Positions 4,960-5,445 of a DNA stretch of 5,445 nucleotides are shown piece after piece. The stretch comes from an uncultured Atopobium sp. GTDB taxonomy: Bacteria; Actinomycetota; Coriobacteriia; Coriobacteriales; Atopobiaceae. The stretch is from contig CALBBS010000166.1 of NCBI GenBank assembly GCA_937926845.1, positions 1-5,445 on the forward strand, read 5' to 3'. Each line of letters starts with the position of its first letter. Positions within the stretch are counted from its first letter, which is position 1. A program made the position numbers and the translations under genes. A model generated the notes under the pieces. The model made no database searches. It was not told the DNA's origin and saw nothing but the letters and a program-made list of their open reading frames with translations.

Positions 4960-5445
4960 ATGTCGGACGAAACATCTTCGGTCCAAAATGATTCTTTAAA
5001 TGGTGTAGAAAATACTCCAGCACCACGTAGACGTGGTAGACCTCGTAAGAGTGAAAATAGTAATTCAGAAAATTCAACTTCAGTAAATACCAATTCTGAG
5101 GCAACTGAAGAAAAGGCCTCTAATTCATCTGCTGCAAAGCGTCGTCGTGGTCGTCCAACTAAAAAAGAGACTGAGGCTCGTCGTGCAGTAGAGGCAGTTA
5201 TGGCTGAGGCTTTAAATGCAGCTGGCATTGCAGAGCCTCCTAAACGTCGCCGTGGCCGTCCAAGCAAAGAAGAGATGGAGGAGCGCGCTTTACAGGAGCA
5301 GACTCTTGAGGCTCTTCAGGCAGAGGTCCTGGCTCAGGTCCAGGCAGGTGGCAAGGTTTCTTCTGACGTTGTAGATACTGATCGCCTTACCAAGATTGTT
5401 CAGGACGCAACTCAGCCTTCTGCAGAGGTAACTCCGGCTCCTGCC
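4960..5445 (+). CDS. rho: N-terminal part of probable transcription termination factor Rho, with three AT-hook-like repeats (3' incomplete)
   Basis: The first 162 codons are present and the frame is open to the window edge. The ATG at 4960 has AGAGAGG (4946-4952) 7 nt upstream, and no earlier in-frame start has a comparable site. The visible part is low complexity. It has a Ser/Asn/Glu-rich acidic start, then three copies of (P/K)RRRGRPxK (residues 22-30, 60-68, 95-103), then Glu/Ala/Gln-rich probable helix (about 104-130) and a Pro/Ala-rich stretch. RGRP flanked by basic residues is the AT-hook core that binds DNA minor groove. The Rho reading rests on context: actinobacterial Rho proteins carry long basic, low-complexity N-terminal extensions, and rho lies downstream of argS in several Actinobacteria. 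No Rho_N, RNA-binding or Walker motifs are visible yet, so a histone-like or other AT-hook protein remains possible. It is transcribed from its own probable promoter. Confidence 0.55.
   Translation, partial: MSDETSSVQNDSLNGVENTPAPRRRGRPRKSENSNSENSTSVNTNSEATEEKASNSSAAKRRRGRPTKKETEARRAVEAVMAEALNAAGIAEPPKRRRGRPSKEEMEERALQEQTLEALQAEVLAQVQAGGKVSSDVVDTDRLTKIVQDATQPSAEVTPAPA
5023..5049 (+). repeat. AT-hook-like repeat 1 (coding)
   Basis: This encodes PRRRGRPRK, residues 22-30 of the terminal gene. It is the best match of the three to the classic AT-hook, with Pro before the Arg run and RK after the GRP core. Confidence 0.7.
5137..5163 (+). repeat. AT-hook-like repeat 2 (coding)
   Basis: This encodes KRRRGRPTK, residues 60-68, starting 38 residues after the first copy. 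Its codons differ from those of copy 1 (CGT CGT CGT GGT CGT against CGT AGA CGT GGT AGA), so the peptide rather than the DNA is being conserved. Confidence 0.7.
5242..5268 (+). repeat. AT-hook-like repeat 3 (coding)
   Basis: This encodes KRRRGRPSK, residues 95-103, starting 35 residues after the second copy. Like copy 2, it is followed by a K/E-rich stretch starting a probable helix (TKKETEAR, SKEEMEER), so copies 2 and 3 may be duplicated repeat-plus-helix modules. Confidence 0.7.

Noticed and set aside
4911..5267. Opposite-strand open frame over the start of the terminal gene
   Set aside because: It is Arg/Ser/Ala/Phe-rich and mirrors the repeats of the + strand gene. The + strand frame has a ribosome binding site and a coherent repeat architecture.
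1..5445. CRISPR array, tRNA or rRNA genes, insertion sequences, phage or defence genes
   Set aside because: No regularly spaced DNA repeats, cloverleaf-like sequences, transposase-like proteins or terminal inverted repeats were seen. The content is chromosomal housekeeping.

Overview
The window looks like a housekeeping stretch of an actinobacterial chromosome of moderate GC content. My best guess is the class Coriobacteriia (Atopobium/Lancefieldella/Olsenella-like). The basis is the protein style, the mid-GC codon use (many GCT, CGT, GAT and CTT codons), and the order argS then a probable rho, which echoes the argS...rho-rpmE-prfA order of other Actinobacteria. The taxonomic call is inference from memory, not a search result.

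All supported genes are on the + strand. Positions 2-238 hold the 3' end of an unidentified gene whose product ends in a charged Ala/Gln-rich helix, an acidic linker and one C-terminal membrane segment. After 60 bp comes pncB (299-1795), nicotinate phosphoribosyltransferase, with all family signatures visible. After a further 68 bp, which carry a perfect 14-bp palindrome and a strong ribosome binding site, comes argS (1864-3708), arginyl-tRNA synthetase, with HIGH and KMSK-type motifs and an apparent acidic insertion. A 12-bp GC-containing hairpin with a short T run (3737-3774) probably ends this transcription unit.

A 329-bp non-coding region (3709-4037) follows. It is very AT-rich in its middle and ends in a likely promoter that contains a symmetric dyad. 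It drives a 226-residue regulator (4038-4718) made of two MarR-type winged-helix domains in one chain. An 18-bp hairpin followed by TTTT (4795-4846) separates this regulator from the last gene. That gene has its own extended -10 promoter (about 4849-4857) and a roughly 95-nt, G-poor, pyrimidine-rich leader.

The last gene (4960 to the window end, incomplete) begins with a low-complexity basic/acidic region carrying three RRRGRP repeats of AT-hook type. From context I read it as the N-terminal extension of transcription termination factor Rho, but the Rho catalytic core lies outside the window, so this is not proven.

pncB (NAD salvage) and argS (translation) are basic metabolism with no evident functional link beyond co-orientation. 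The more interesting part is the 3.7-5.4 kb segment: a tandem-domain regulator with a candidate autoregulatory operator, next to a probable rho with nucleic-acid-binding repeats and a leader that could serve as its own Rho target.
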